A stretch of 33,074 bases of DNA from Arcobacteraceae bacterium. GTDB lineage: Bacteria > Campylobacterota > Campylobacteria > Campylobacterales > Arcobacteraceae. Numbering within the stretch: position 1 is the stretch's first letter; every line of letters starts with the position of its first letter. The stretch covers positions 1 to 33,074 of the forward strand of contig JAOZVJ010000005.1 in the NCBI GenBank assembly GCA_029938215.1, given 5' to 3'. This document shows, in pieces, positions 1-10,389 of this stretch. The notes below the pieces were generated by a model, which was not told where the DNA came from, made no database searches, and was given only the letters and a program-made list of their open reading frames with translations. The position numbers were made by a program, and so were the translations under genes.

Positions 1-2
1 GG

Positions 3-209
3 TTTCTAGGTCCTATTGGCAAAAGTCCATTGGAGTTGGATATTTCTGATTTAAATCAGCTTAGTGAAATTTTAAAAAAAGATGATAAATTGTTAAATTG
101 GCTAGAAAATAGTGCAGTAGCAATTAATGATGTACTAGTTCAAGGAAAAAATCATACTTTAAAAGATGGCGACAAGATTTCTTTATTGCCACCTGTTTGC
201 GGAGGATAA
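3..209 (+). CDS. moaD: Molybdopterin synthase sulfur-carrier subunit MoaD (5' truncated by window edge)
   Basis: Frame ending at TAA 207-209 reads FLGPIGKSPLELDISDLNQ...NDVLVQGKNHTLKDGDKISLLPPVCGG*: ThiS/MoaD beta-grasp ending in the required C-terminal GG, directly upstream of moaE. Confidence 0.9.
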   Translation, partial: FLGPIGKSPLELDISDLNQLSEILKKDDKLLNWLENSAVAINDVLVQGKNHTLKDGDKISLLPPVCGG

Positions 210-214
210 GTTTT

Positions 215-679
215 ATGAAAAGTGAAAAAGAAAAAACTCCAGCACTACAATTATTTGATGGCTCATTGCCAGTTGAAAAAATTACAAATAAATGGTACGA
301 AGAATTTAAAAATTCAAACTATGGAGCAATTATTACTTTTGTTGGCATTGTTCGAGATGAAAATGGAATTGATGGGCTTAGCTTTGATATCTATGAGCCT
401 ATTTTAAATAGTTGGTTTGATACTTGGCAAAAAAAAGCAAAAAGTAGAGGTGCAATTATTTTAATGGCACATGCTAAAGGTGATGTTTTAAATCATACAA
501 GTTCTTATATTTCTGCTATTTGTTCTCCGCAAAGAAGAGTTGGTTTAGAATTAATTGATGAATTTGTAGAAGACTTTAAAGCATCAGCTCCTATTTGGAA
601 ATATGATATTATTGATGGAAAAAGAATATATGCCGAAGATAGAAGTACAAAAATTAATGGAGCAGGAATCCTTTTGTAA
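215..679 (+). CDS. moaE: Molybdopterin synthase catalytic subunit MoaE
   Basis: ORF 197..679; ATG at 215 is more plausible than the TTG at 197 (GGAGGA lies just upstream). MoaE motifs: TFVGIVRDENG, AHAKGDV, SPQRRVGLELIDEFVEDFKASAPIWKYD. Confidence 0.93.
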   Translation: MKSEKEKTPALQLFDGSLPVEKITNKWYEEFKNSNYGAIITFVGIVRDENGIDGLSFDIYEPILNSWFDTWQKKAKSRGAIILMAHAKGDVLNHTSSYISAICSPQRRVGLELIDEFVEDFKASAPIWKYDIIDGKRIYAEDRSTKINGAGILL

Positions 680-1930
680 ATGAAAAATATTTTAATAGTT
701 GATGACAGCAAAACAATAACAAAAAGATTAGAAATCCTAATAAAAAGTAAACTAGGCTACAATCCAGTTATTGCTCACAGTAAAAAAGAATGTACTGAAA
801 AACTACTTAAATATAAAAGCAAATTTGCTATTGCTTTACTTGATATAGGACTACCAGATGCTCCAAATGGTGAAGTTATTGACTTAGTAACAAAATTTAA
901 AATACCGTCAGTTGTATTAACAGCTTCCACAAACTTAGAAGATAGTTTTAGAAATAAAGATATTGTTGATTATGTTATCAAAGATGGGGATTTTGTATTT
1001 TCTTATATTATTTCTTTAATTAAAAGAATAGTTGCAAATCATAATTTAAAGGTACTTGTTGTTGATGATTCAAAAACATTTTGTGGAAAAATTGTTGATT
1101 TACTTCGAAGGTATCGAATTGATTGTTTTGTGGCAAATAATGGGATAGAGGCCTTGGATATAATTAAAAAAAATAAAGGTATAAAACTTGCTTTTATAGA
1201 TTACTATATGCCACAAATGGATGGTCTTGAATTACTTCGTGAAATAAGAAAAGAATATCCAAAAGATGAATTTTCAACTATTATTATTTCAGGAAGTAGC
1301 GACAGAAGAACACCGGCAAAATTTTTAAAATGTGGTGCGAATGATTTTTTATTTAAAGATTTTACAGAAGAAGAATTTTATGCTAGATTAAATTCAAATT
1401 TAGAAGTCTTAGAGCTTTTTGAAATAACAAAAGAAAAAGCCAATAAAGATTATTTGACAGGTTTGTTTAATAGAAGATATTTATTTGAAATTGGAACAGA
1501 AGTTTATAATCGTGCAAAAATTAAAAACAATAAATTAGCAGTTGCAATCATTGATATAGATGATTTTAAAAAAATCAATGATACATACGGACACGATATA
1601 GGTGATATCGCAATAAAAGAAGTGTCAAGAATTCTTAAAAAAACAGTTAATGAAGATACTATAACTTCAAGACTCGGTGGAGAAGAGTTTTGTTTAATTT
1701 TAAAAAACAGAAATAAAGAAGAAATAGAAAAACTTTTAAACCTAATTAGATTAGAATTTGAAAATAATAAAATCAAAATAAGCAAAAAAGAAAAAATATC
1801 TTACACTGTCTCAATTGGTTATACTGTAAAATTTAGTGAAAATTTAGAAAGCATGTTAAAATTTGCAGATGAAGGTTTATATAAAGCAAAAGAAAGTGGG
1901 AAAAATAAGGTAGTTTATTTTGAGGATTGA
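680..1930 (+). CDS. Dual-receiver response regulator / diguanylate cyclase (REC-REC-GGDEF)
   Basis: Two REC domains (ILIVDDS...LLDIGLPD; VLVVDDS...FIDYYMPQMDG) followed by DYLTGLFNRRYLFE and the SRLGGEEF catalytic signature. Confidence 0.93.
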   Translation: MKNILIVDDSKTITKRLEILIKSKLGYNPVIAHSKKECTEKLLKYKSKFAIALLDIGLPDAPNGEVIDLVTKFKIPSVVLTASTNLEDSFRNKDIVDYVIKDGDFVFSYIISLIKRIVANHNLKVLVVDDSKTFCGKIVDLLRRYRIDCFVANNGIEALDIIKKNKGIKLAFIDYYMPQMDGLELLREIRKEYPKDEFSTIIISGSSDRRTPAKFLKCGANDFLFKDFTEEEFYARLNSNLEVLELFEITKEKANKDYLTGLFNRRYLFEIGTEVYNRAKIKNNKLAVAIIDIDDFKKINDTYGHDIGDIAIKEVSRILKKTVNEDTITSRLGGEEFCLILKNRNKEEIEKLLNLIRLEFENNKIKISKKEKISYTVSIGYTVKFSENLESMLKFADEGLYKAKESGKNKVVYFED

Positions 1931-2705
1931 TTTACATAATCATACAACTTTATGCAATCATGCAACAGGAAGTATGGAAAATTATGTAAAAAAAGCTATC
2001 GGTTTAGGTATAGATATTTTTGGATTTAGTGATCATGCTCCTATGGATTTTGAGCCAGAATATAGAATGAGTTTAAAACAAAAAGAATTCTATGAAAAAA
2101 GTGTTCTTGAATTAAAAGAAAAATATAAAGATAAAATAGAAATTATTTTAGGTTATGAAGTTGATTTTATGTCAAATCCTAATTTTATTGAAAAAGATAT
2201 TTTAAATGCAAAAGTTGATTATCTAATAGGCTCAGTTCATTTTATTGATAGATGGGGTTTTGATAACCCACAATTTTTAGACATATATGACAATAAAAAT
2301 ATTGATACAGTTTGGGAAGAATATTTTCAGGCGATATCTTCAATGGTAAAGACTGGTTATTTTGATATAGTGGGTCATTTAGATTTAATAAAAATTTTTA
2401 AATTTTTTCCAAAAAAAGATATTAAAAAAATCGCATATCAAACTATGCAAGATATTAAAAAATCAAAAATGGTTTTAGAGATAAATAGTTCAGGCTTTAG
2501 AAAACCAATATCAGAACAATATCCATCTAAAGAATTGCTTGAATTAGCTTATGAATTAGATATAAACATTACCTTTGGAAGTGATGCTCATGAAATTGAG
2601 CAAATTGGTTTTGGGTACGATAAAATAGTAAAACTTGCACGAGAAGTTGGATACACAAAATGTGTGTCATTTAAAAATCGTGATAAAAAAATTGTAGTTT
2701 TTTAA
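1920..2705 (+). CDS. PHP-domain histidinol-phosphatase (HisJ/HisK family)
   Basis: MRIDLHNHTTLCNHATGSMENYVKKAIGLGIDIFGFSDHAPM; GYEVDF, GSVHFIDRW, GHLDLIKIF, FGSDAHE. TTG start overlapping the upstream CDS. Confidence 0.85.
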   Translation: MRIDLHNHTTLCNHATGSMENYVKKAIGLGIDIFGFSDHAPMDFEPEYRMSLKQKEFYEKSVLELKEKYKDKIEIILGYEVDFMSNPNFIEKDILNAKVDYLIGSVHFIDRWGFDNPQFLDIYDNKNIDTVWEEYFQAISSMVKTGYFDIVGHLDLIKIFKFFPKKDIKKIAYQTMQDIKKSKMVLEINSSGFRKPISEQYPSKELLELAYELDINITFGSDAHEIEQIGFGYDKIVKLAREVGYTKCVSFKNRDKKIVVF

Positions 2706-2721
2706 AATTATAATTTTTAGA

Positions 2722-2727
2722 TATAAT
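2722..2727 (+). promoter_or_regulatory. Putative -10 element (TATAAT) for glnA
   Basis: gATATAATgg about 33 nt upstream of the glnA ATG, with aaggag RBS at 2747-2752. Confidence 0.5.
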
Positions 2728-2759
2728 GGAAAAATAAAATTTAACAAGGAGATTTAAAT

Positions 2760-4187
2760 ATGGGTAAATTTGTAAATAATGTAGTAGATTTTTTTAAATT
2801 TTGTAAAAAAAATGAGGTAGAATTTGTAGATTTTAGATTTACAGACATCAAGGGTACTTGGCATCATATCAGTTACAGAATGAGTGCGGTTAATGAAAGT
2901 TTATTAAATAATGGTATGCCTTTTGATGGCTCAAGTATTGATGCATGGCAACCAATTAATAAATCAGATATGCTTTTAAAGCCAGATGTAGCAACATCAT
3001 TTTTAGATCCATTTACTGCGGATAGTACAATTATTGTTATTTGTGATGTTTTTGATATTTATGAAAATGAATTTTATGCAAAATGTCCAAGAAGTATTGC
3101 TAAAAAATCATTAGAATATTTAGCTAATGCTGGTATCGGAGATGTTGCTTATTTTGGTCCAGAAAATGAATTTTTTATTTTTGATGATGTAAAAATTAAA
3201 GATAAAATTCACGAATCTCACTATAAAGTTAATACTGAAGATGGTGAATGGAATGATGATGCTGATATGGAAGGTGGAAATATCGGTCATAGAGCCAGAA
3301 CAAAAGGTGGCTATTTCCCAGTTGCTCCTGTTGACAATGGGGTTGATTTAAGAGCCGAAATAATGCATGTTCTTGAAGATATTGGGCTAGAAGTAATTTT
3401 AGGACATCATGAGGTTGCTCAAGGTCAGCATGAAATTGGAATTGTTTTTAATACTTTAGTTGAAGCTGCCGATAATGTACAAAAATTAAAATATGTTGTT
3501 AAAATGATAGCTCATTTAAATGGTAAAACCGCAACATTTATGCCAAAACCACTTCTTGGAGATAATGGTAATGGTATGCATGTCCACCAGTCTATCTGGA
3601 AAGATGGTAAAAATACTTTTTACAAAGAAGGAGAATATGGCAATTTAAGTGATAATGCAAGATATTATACTGGTGGTATTTTTAAGCATGCAAGAGCAGT
3701 AGCTGCTTTTACAAATGCTTCAACAAATTCTTATAAAAGATTAATACCTGGTTATGAAGCACCAAATATTTTAACCTATTCTTCTCAAAACAGGTCAGCA
3801 GCTTGTAGAATTCCTTATGGAGCAGGAGAAGGAGCAACAAGAATAGAGATGAGATTTCCAGATAGTACAGCTTGCCCATATTTGGCATTTGCAACAATGA
3901 TGATGGCAGGAATTGATGGTATTAAAAATAAAATTGAACCAATGGGTCCAATGGATGAAGATTTATTCAAATTAACTTTAAGTGAAATTAGAGCTAAAGG
4001 CATCCCTCAAATGCCTCATTCTTTAAGAGGTGCTTTAGAAGCATTGATTAGAGATAATGATTTTTTAAAACCAGTATTTACTGAAGATTTTATTGATGCT
4101 TATCAAAACTATCAATTTGAAAGACAAGTTTGGCCAGATGAGGCTAGACCAACTGCATTTGAATTTAAATCAACATATTCTTGTTGA
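2760..4187 (+). CDS. glnA: Glutamine synthetase type I
   Basis: [80 protein letters not shown]. Confidence 0.97.
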   Translation: MGKFVNNVVDFFKFCKKNEVEFVDFRFTDIKGTWHHISYRMSAVNESLLNNGMPFDGSSIDAWQPINKSDMLLKPDVATSFLDPFTADSTIIVICDVFDIYENEFYAKCPRSIAKKSLEYLANAGIGDVAYFGPENEFFIFDDVKIKDKIHESHYKVNTEDGEWNDDADMEGGNIGHRARTKGGYFPVAPVDNGVDLRAEIMHVLEDIGLEVILGHHEVAQGQHEIGIVFNTLVEAADNVQKLKYVVKMIAHLNGKTATFMPKPLLGDNGNGMHVHQSIWKDGKNTFYKEGEYGNLSDNARYYTGGIFKHARAVAAFTNASTNSYKRLIPGYEAPNILTYSSQNRSAACRIPYGAGEGATRIEMRFPDSTACPYLAFATMMMAGIDGIKNKIEPMGPMDEDLFKLTLSEIRAKGIPQMPHSLRGALEALIRDNDFLKPVFTEDFIDAYQNYQFERQVWPDEARPTAFEFKSTYSC

Positions 4188-4195
4188 TAATAAAA

Positions 4196-4234
4196 TATAT
4201 GACAAGAGTTAATTTCTAGTACTTTTGTCATATA
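4196..4234 (+). terminator. Stem-loop downstream of glnA (weak terminator or processing site)
   Basis: TATATGACAAGAGT (4196-4209) pairs with ACTTTTGTCATATA (4221-4234) with one G:U; 11-nt loop. No strong U-tract follows. Confidence 0.45.
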
Positions 4235-4456
4235 CAAAACTAACCTAAACTTTATAATAAGCAAATAATTACTCCATAAACTATCTTTAAGCAAATTTTA
4301 ATTATAATCCATAACTTTTTTCGAAAAAATATACCGTTTCGAGATTAGGTAGTATCTAAATAAAATTTTAACTTTAAAGTTTTATGAAGAGAAGCTTGAG
4401 CGATGCTTTATGTCTAATACATAACAATCGTTACAAACCAAATTTAAAGGGAAAAG

Positions 4457-4831
4457 ATGCCTACAATCAATCAATTGATTAGAAAAGAGCGAAAAAAAGT
4501 AATTAAAAAATCTAAATCGCCTGCTCTAGAAAGCTGTCCACAAAGAAGAGGAGTATGTACAAGAGTATATACAACAACACCAAAAAAACCTAACTCGGCT
4601 TTAAGAAAAGTTGCAAAAGTTAGATTAACTACTGGCTTTGAAGTAATTTCATATATCGGTGGAGAAGGTCACAACCTTCAAGAACACTCTATTGTGTTAG
4701 TAAGAGGGGGTAGAATTAAAGATTTACCTGGTGTTAAGTATCACATTGTTAGAGGTGCTTTAGATACTGCTGGTGTTGCAAACAGAACTGTTGCAAGATC
4801 TAAATATGGTACTAAAAAGCCTAAAAAATAA
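4457..4831 (+). CDS. rpsL: 30S ribosomal protein S12
   Basis: [14 protein letters not shown]...[19 protein letters not shown]...[14 protein letters not shown]; wild-type-like Lys residues at the usual streptomycin-resistance positions. Confidence 0.98.
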   Translation: MPTINQLIRKERKKVIKKSKSPALESCPQRRGVCTRVYTTTPKKPNSALRKVAKVRLTTGFEVISYIGGEGHNLQEHSIVLVRGGRIKDLPGVKYHIVRGALDTAGVANRTVARSKYGTKKPKK

Positions 4832-4835
4832 GTAG

Positions 4836-5315
<480 letters not shown>

Positions 5316-5321
5316 TTAGTT

Positions 5322-7436
5322 ATGGCTAGAAAAACACCACTAAACAGAGTTAGAAATATTGGAATTGCAGCACATATTGATGCAGGAAAAACAACAACAA
5401 CTGAAAGAATTTTATTCTACACAGGTGTTGAGCATAAAATTGGTGAAGTTCATGATGGCGCAGCAACTATGGACTGGATGGAGCAAGAGCAAGAAAGAGG
5501 TATAACAATTACTTCTGCTGCTACTACTTGTCACTGGAAAAACCCAATGGATGGAACTGATACAATGATTAATATCATTGATACTCCAGGCCATGTTGAT
5601 TTTACTATTGAAGTTGAAAGATCTATGAGAGTTCTTGATGGTGCTGTTGCTGTATTTTGTTCAGTTGGTGGGGTTCAACCACAAAGTGAAACTGTTTGGA
5701 GACAAGCAAATAAATATAGAGTTCCAAGAATGATTTTTGTTAACAAAATGGATAGAACTGGTGCTGATTTTTTTAATGTTGAAGAACAAGTAGGTTCAAG
5801 ACTTAAAGCAAATCCAGTGCCAATTCAAATTCCTATTGGAGCAGAAGAAAACTTTGCTGGTGTTGTTGATTTAGTAACAATGAAAGCTATTGTTTGGGAT
5901 CAAGATGCTGAAATGGGCTCAAACTATCATATTGAAGATATTCCTGCTGATTTACAAGATCAAGCGGAAGAATATAGAGAGAAAATGGTAGAAGCTGCGG
6001 CTGAATCTATTGATGAATTAATGGAAAAATATCTTGAAGAAGGTGAATTAACTGAGGATGAGATTATGGCAGGTATTAAAGCTGGTTGTTTAAATATGAC
6101 AATTACTCCTATGACTTGTGGAACTGCATTTAAAAACAAAGGTGTTCAAACTTTACTTGACTGCGTATGTAGATATCTACCAAGTCCTGTTGAAGTTGAA
6201 GACATCAAAGGTGAAACACAAGATGGCGAACCTATAGTTGTTGAATCAACTGATGATGGTAAAGTAGCTGGACTTGCATTTAAAATTATGACAGATCCGT
6301 TTGTTGGACAACTTACATTTACAAGAATTTATAGAGGAATCTTAAAATCTGGTACTTATGTAATGAATTCAACAAAAATGAAAAAAGAGAGAATTGGAAG
6401 ACTTCTTAAAATGCACGCTATCAAAAGAGAAGAAGTTTCTGAACTTTATGCTGGTGAAATTGGTGCTGTTGTTGGTCTTAAATCAACAATTACTGGTGAT
6501 ACTTTAGCTGATGTAGATGATCCTGTAATCTTAGAGAGAATGGACTTTCCAGAACCTGTTATTTCTGTTGCTGTTGAACCAAAAACTAAAGCTGACCAAG
6601 AAAAAATGGGTATTGCTTTAGGTAAACTTGCACAAGAAGATCCATCTTTTAGAGTAGAAACTGATGAAGAATCTGGTCAAACTATTATTTCAGGAATGGG
6701 TGAACTTCACCTTGAAATTCTTGTAGATAGAATGAAGAGAGAATTTGCAGTTGAAGCTGAAGTTGGAGCTCCGCAAGTTGCTTATAGAGAAACTATTAAA
6801 GCTGGCGTTAAACAAGAATATAAATATGCTAAACAATCTGGTGGTAAAGGTCAGTATGGTCATGTGTATTTAAGAATTGAGCCTATGAGCAAAGAAGAAA
6901 CAAATGAAGAAGGTTTTGAATTTGTATCTGAAATCAAAGGTGGGTCTATTCCAAAAGAATTTATTCCAGCTGTTCAAAAAGGTTGTAAAGAAACAATGCA
7001 AGGCGGTATCTTAGCTGGTTATCCTCTAGTTGATATTAGAGTTACAGTTTATGACGGGTCTTACCATGATGTTGATTCATCTGAAATGGCATTTAAACTT
7101 GCTGCTTCTATGGGATTTAAAGCTGGTTGTCGTCAAAGTGAAGCACAAGCTTGTATCTTAGAGCCTATGATGAGAGTTGAAATTGAAACACCTGAAGAAT
7201 ATATGGGTGATGTTATTGGTGACTGTAACAAAAGAAGAGGACAAGTTCAATCTATGGATGATAGAGCTGGTGTAAAACTTGTAGTTGCATTAGTACCATT
7301 AGCTGAAATGTTCGGCTACTCAACAGACCTAAGAAGTATGTCTCAAGGACGAGCTACTTATTCAATGATTTTTGATCAATATATGGAAGTTCCTAAAAAT
7401 GTTGCTGATGAAATTATGAAAAAACGAAATGGTTAA
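5322..7436 (+). CDS. fusA: Elongation factor G
   Basis: [58 protein letters not shown]. Confidence 0.98.
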   Translation: MARKTPLNRVRNIGIAAHIDAGKTTTTERILFYTGVEHKIGEVHDGAATMDWMEQEQERGITITSAATTCHWKNPMDGTDTMINIIDTPGHVDFTIEVERSMRVLDGAVAVFCSVGGVQPQSETVWRQANKYRVPRMIFVNKMDRTGADFFNVEEQVGSRLKANPVPIQIPIGAEENFAGVVDLVTMKAIVWDQDAEMGSNYHIEDIPADLQDQAEEYREKMVEAAAESIDELMEKYLEEGELTEDEIMAGIKAGCLNMTITPMTCGTAFKNKGVQTLLDCVCRYLPSPVEVEDIKGETQDGEPIVVESTDDGKVAGLAFKIMTDPFVGQLTFTRIYRGILKSGTYVMNSTKMKKERIGRLLKMHAIKREEVSELYAGEIGAVVGLKSTITGDTLADVDDPVILERMDFPEPVISVAVEPKTKADQEKMGIALGKLAQEDPSFRVETDEESGQTIISGMGELHLEILVDRMKREFAVEAEVGAPQVAYRETIKAGVKQEYKYAKQSGGKGQYGHVYLRIEPMSKEETNEEGFEFVSEIKGGSIPKEFIPAVQKGCKETMQGGILAGYPLVDIRVTVYDGSYHDVDSSEMAFKLAASMGFKAGCRQSEAQACILEPMMRVEIETPEEYMGDVIGDCNKRRGQVQSMDDRAGVKLVVALVPLAEMFGYSTDLRSMSQGRATYSMIFDQYMEVPKNVADEIMKKRNG

Positions 7437-7480
7437 TCGCGTAGTAAAATGACACCTGCGTGTCATTTTTAGCGATTAAC
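7432..7480. repeat. Long bulged inverted repeat spanning the fusA stop codon
   Basis: GTTAATCGC (7432-7440)/GCGATTAAC (7472-7480) perfect 9 bp, enclosing AAAATGACAC (7446-7455)/GTGTCATTTT (7460-7469) perfect 10 bp with loop CTGC. Confidence 0.8.
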
Positions 7481-7483
7481 GAG

Positions 7484-7519
7484 ATTTTGGTTATTTGTGC
7501 TTTAGCACGAATCCAAAAT
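7484..7519. repeat. Second bulged inverted repeat
   Basis: ATTTTGG (7484-7490)/CCAAAAT (7513-7519), continuing as ATTTGTGC (7493-7500)/GCACGAAT (7505-7512) with one G:U; loop TTTA. Confidence 0.8.
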
Positions 7520-7530
7520 GTCCGTTCCTT

Positions 7531-7544
7531 TCGCCGAATGGCGA
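7531..7544. repeat. Third short hairpin
   Basis: TCGCC gaat GGCGA. Confidence 0.6.
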
Positions 7545-7561
7545 CCAAAAATAATTTCTTT

Positions 7562-7591
7562 AAAAGCCCCATCTTTTGATGGGGCTTTTTT
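7562..7591 (+). terminator. Rho-independent terminator of the rpsL-rpsG-fusA operon
   Basis: AAAAGCCCCATC tttt GATGGGGCTTTTTT: 12-bp stem, 4-nt loop, T-run. Confidence 0.9.
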
Positions 7592-7632
7592 ATTTCCAAT
7601 AAAACATCACCACAATACCAATAAAAATTAGA

Positions 7633-7638
7633 TATAAT
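7633..7638 (+). promoter_or_regulatory. Putative -10 element (TATAAT) immediately upstream of the U32 protein gene
   Basis: ttagaTATAATgcatttATG: -10 ends 6 nt before the start codon. Confidence 0.55.
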
Positions 7639-7644
7639 GCATTT

Positions 7645-8943
7645 ATGAAAAAAGCAGAATTATTAAGCCCTGCGGGGAATTTGGAAAAACTAAAAATAGC
7701 TTTCGCTTATGGTGCAGATGCTGTTTATGGTGGAGTAAGTCATTTTTCGCTTCGTATTAGAAGTGGAAAAGAATTTACTATGGAAACTTTTAAAGAGGGC
7801 ATTGATTACGCTCATAATATTGGTAAAAAAGTTTATGTTACGATAAATGGATTTCCTTTTAATTCACAAATTGAATTATTAAAAAAACATATTAAAAATA
7901 TAGCAGAATTAAATCCAGATGCTTTAATAGTTGCAACTCCAGGCGTTGTTGCACTTTGTCACGAATTAGCTCCAAATATTCCAATACATTTATCTACTCA
8001 AGCAAATGTTATGAATTATCTTGATGCAAAAGTTTATTATAATATGGGCGTAAAAAGAATAATAGCAGCTAGGGAAATTAGTCTTCAAGATGTTGAAGAG
8101 ATTAAGAAAAAATTACCAGATCTGGAAATAGAAATATTTGTGCATGGTTCTATGTGTTTTGCATATAGCGGAAGATGTTTGGTTAGTGCTGTTCAAATGG
8201 GAAGAGTACCAAATCGTGGAAGTTGTGCAAATGATTGTCGATTTGAATATACTTTATACGCAGGAAATGAAGAGCATGGAACGCTTTTTAGACTTGAAGA
8301 GCAACCTGATATTGGCACATATATCTTTAATGCAAAAGATATGAATTTAGCTTCACATGTTGATGAGATATTAAAAAGTGATGCAGTAGATAGCATAAAA
8401 ATAGAAGGTCGAACAAAATCACCCTATTATGCTGCAGTTACAGCTTATGCATATCGCATGGCAATTGATGATTTTTATGATGAAAAATTTGATGCTAAAA
8501 AATACCAAAAAGAATTAGACACTACAAAAAATCGCGGATTTACTGATGCCTATCTTATTCATAAGCCTTTTGAAAAAAATGATACACAAAACCATAATTA
8601 TGCTATGAGTGTTGGAACTTTTGAGGTTAGTGGACTTGTGGTTGAAAATGAAGAATACTTTATGTGCAAATATAAAACTTTTATAGATGATGAAATAGAA
8701 ATATTTCTTCCACTTAATAGTAACATAGAAACTTGCGACAATGAAATAGGCTCAATTTACAAAAAAGAAGATGGGAAATTTTATATTAAATTTAAAAAAA
8801 TCATAACAGAATTAGGCAAAGAACTTGAAGCGGTTCATAGCGGAAATACAAATCCTATTAAATTACCATGCAAATTACCATATTTAACAATGTTTAGAGT
8901 AAAATCACAAAATACAGAACTAGATAATTCTTGTCCGTCGTAA
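7645..8943 (+). CDS. U32 peptidase family protein (TrhP/YegQ-like, predicted tRNA/rRNA hydroxylation factor)
   Basis: MKKAELLSPAGNLEKLKIAFAYGADAVYGG, VHGSMCFAYSGRCLVSAVQMGRVPNRGSCANDCRFEY, KIEGRTKSPYYAA: U32 signature. Confidence 0.9.
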   Translation: MKKAELLSPAGNLEKLKIAFAYGADAVYGGVSHFSLRIRSGKEFTMETFKEGIDYAHNIGKKVYVTINGFPFNSQIELLKKHIKNIAELNPDALIVATPGVVALCHELAPNIPIHLSTQANVMNYLDAKVYYNMGVKRIIAAREISLQDVEEIKKKLPDLEIEIFVHGSMCFAYSGRCLVSAVQMGRVPNRGSCANDCRFEYTLYAGNEEHGTLFRLEEQPDIGTYIFNAKDMNLASHVDEILKSDAVDSIKIEGRTKSPYYAAVTAYAYRMAIDDFYDEKFDAKKYQKELDTTKNRGFTDAYLIHKPFEKNDTQNHNYAMSVGTFEVSGLVVENEEYFMCKYKTFIDDEIEIFLPLNSNIETCDNEIGSIYKKEDGKFYIKFKKIITELGKELEAVHSGNTNPIKLPCKLPYLTMFRVKSQNTELDNSCPS

Positions 8944-9002
8944 TTTAATAAATTATTAGTTAGAATTGCGAAATAAAAAGTAAAAAAACAAAGGGGAAAA
9001 AA

Positions 9003-9497
9003 ATGGATTTTGTATCAATAATAATGGGAAGTAAAAGTGATTATGAGATTATGAAGTCTTGTGCTGATACTCTTGAATCATTTAATGTAAAATATGAACT
9101 AATCATCAGTTCGGCACATAGAAGTCCAGAGAGAACAAAAACCTATATCAAAGAAGCAGAAGAAAAAGGTGCAAAAATATTTATTGCAGCTGCAGGAATG
9201 GCGGCTCATTTAGCAGGTGCTTTAGCAGCAACAACCACTAAGCCAGTTATTGGAGTACCTATGAAAGGTGGCGCCATGGATGGTATGGATGCAATGTTAT
9301 CCACTGTACAAATGCCAGCAGGTATGCCTGTAGCTACCGTAGCTCTAGGAAAAGCAGGGGCTGTTAATGCAGCGTATTTGGCTATACAAATTTTAGCAAT
9401 TACAGATAAAGAATTAGCAATTAAAATGAGAGAAGACAGAGTGGTAAAAGAAAGAAAAGTAGAAAATGATAGTAGAGAAGTTGAGGTATTGATATAA
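9003..9497 (+). CDS. purE: 5-(carboxyamino)imidazole ribonucleotide mutase PurE
   Basis: [40 protein letters not shown]...[26 protein letters not shown]. Confidence 0.97.
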   Translation: MDFVSIIMGSKSDYEIMKSCADTLESFNVKYELIISSAHRSPERTKTYIKEAEEKGAKIFIAAAGMAAHLAGALAATTTKPVIGVPMKGGAMDGMDAMLSTVQMPAGMPVATVALGKAGAVNAAYLAIQILAITDKELAIKMREDRVVKERKVENDSREVEVLI

Positions 9498-9498
9498 G

Positions 9499-10389
9499 AT
9501 GATAACATTTAGTCAATTACTTTTAAAATTGCAACAATATTGGGCAGAACAAGGATGTAATATTTTACAACCTTACGATATTCCTGCAGGAGCTGGAACT
9601 TTTCATCCTGCTACACTTTTGCGAAGCTTAGACAATAAACCTTGGAGTGTAGCATATGTTGCACCATCAAGAAGACCAACAGATGGAAGATATGGAGAAA
9701 ATCCAAACAGACTTGGCTCTTATTATCAATTTCAAGCACTAATCAAGCCATCTCCAGACAATATCCAAGATTTGTATTTAAAATCTTTGGAATATCTTGG
9801 ACTTGATTTATCAAAGCATGATATTAGATTTGTAGAAGATAATTGGGAATCTCCAACTTTGGGTGCTTGGGGACTTGGCTGGGAAGTTTGGCTTGATGGT
9901 ATGGAAGTAACGCAATTTACTTATTTTCAACAAGTTGGAGGAATTGCCTGTAGTCCTGTTGCTGTTGAAATTACTTATGGAACAGAACGACTTGCAATGT
10001 ATTTACAAGGCGTTGATAATATATTTGATATTGTCTGGAATAAAAATGAACATGGAATTACAACATATAAAGATATTCATTTTGAAAGTGAAGTTGAATT
10101 TAGTAAATACAATTTCGAAATAGCAGATGTAAATATGCTATTTAAACATTTTGATGATGCTTTTAATGAGTGTAAAAAATGTTTAGAAGCCAAACTTCCG
10201 CTTCCAGCTTATGATCAATGTATGATGGCTAGTCATGCTTTCAATACACTTGATGCAAGAAAAGCTATTTCGGTTACGCAAAGACAAAATTATATTTTAA
10301 AAGTGCGTGAGCTGTCTTTAGGATGTGCCAAACTTTACAAAGAACAAGAAAATGATAGAACACTAAGATTGGAAAATAATAAAAAATGA
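9499..10389 (+). CDS. glyQ: Glycyl-tRNA synthetase alpha subunit
   Basis: [34 protein letters not shown]...[22 protein letters not shown]...[21 protein letters not shown]. Confidence 0.98.
   Translation: MITFSQLLLKLQQYWAEQGCNILQPYDIPAGAGTFHPATLLRSLDNKPWSVAYVAPSRRPTDGRYGENPNRLGSYYQFQALIKPSPDNIQDLYLKSLEYLGLDLSKHDIRFVEDNWESPTLGAWGLGWEVWLDGMEVTQFTYFQQVGGIACSPVAVEITYGTERLAMYLQGVDNIFDIVWNKNEHGITTYKDIHFESEVEFSKYNFEIADVNMLFKHFDDAFNECKKCLEAKLPLPAYDQCMMASHAFNTLDARKAISVTQRQNYILKVRELSLGCAKLYKEQENDRTLRLENNKK

Noticed and set aside
4112-4294. 60-aa minus-strand ORF over the glnA 3' end
   Set aside because: Overlaps the glnA C-terminus and a stem-loop; composition and position suggest a shadow ORF.
7414-7599. 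61-aa minus-strand ORF across the fusA 3' end
   Set aside because: Consists of the hairpin chain and terminator read backwards; better explained as a structured repeat than a gene.
9206-9508. 100-aa minus-strand ORF antisense to purE
   Set aside because: Reverse of the conserved Gly/Ala-rich purE core; no independent start signals.
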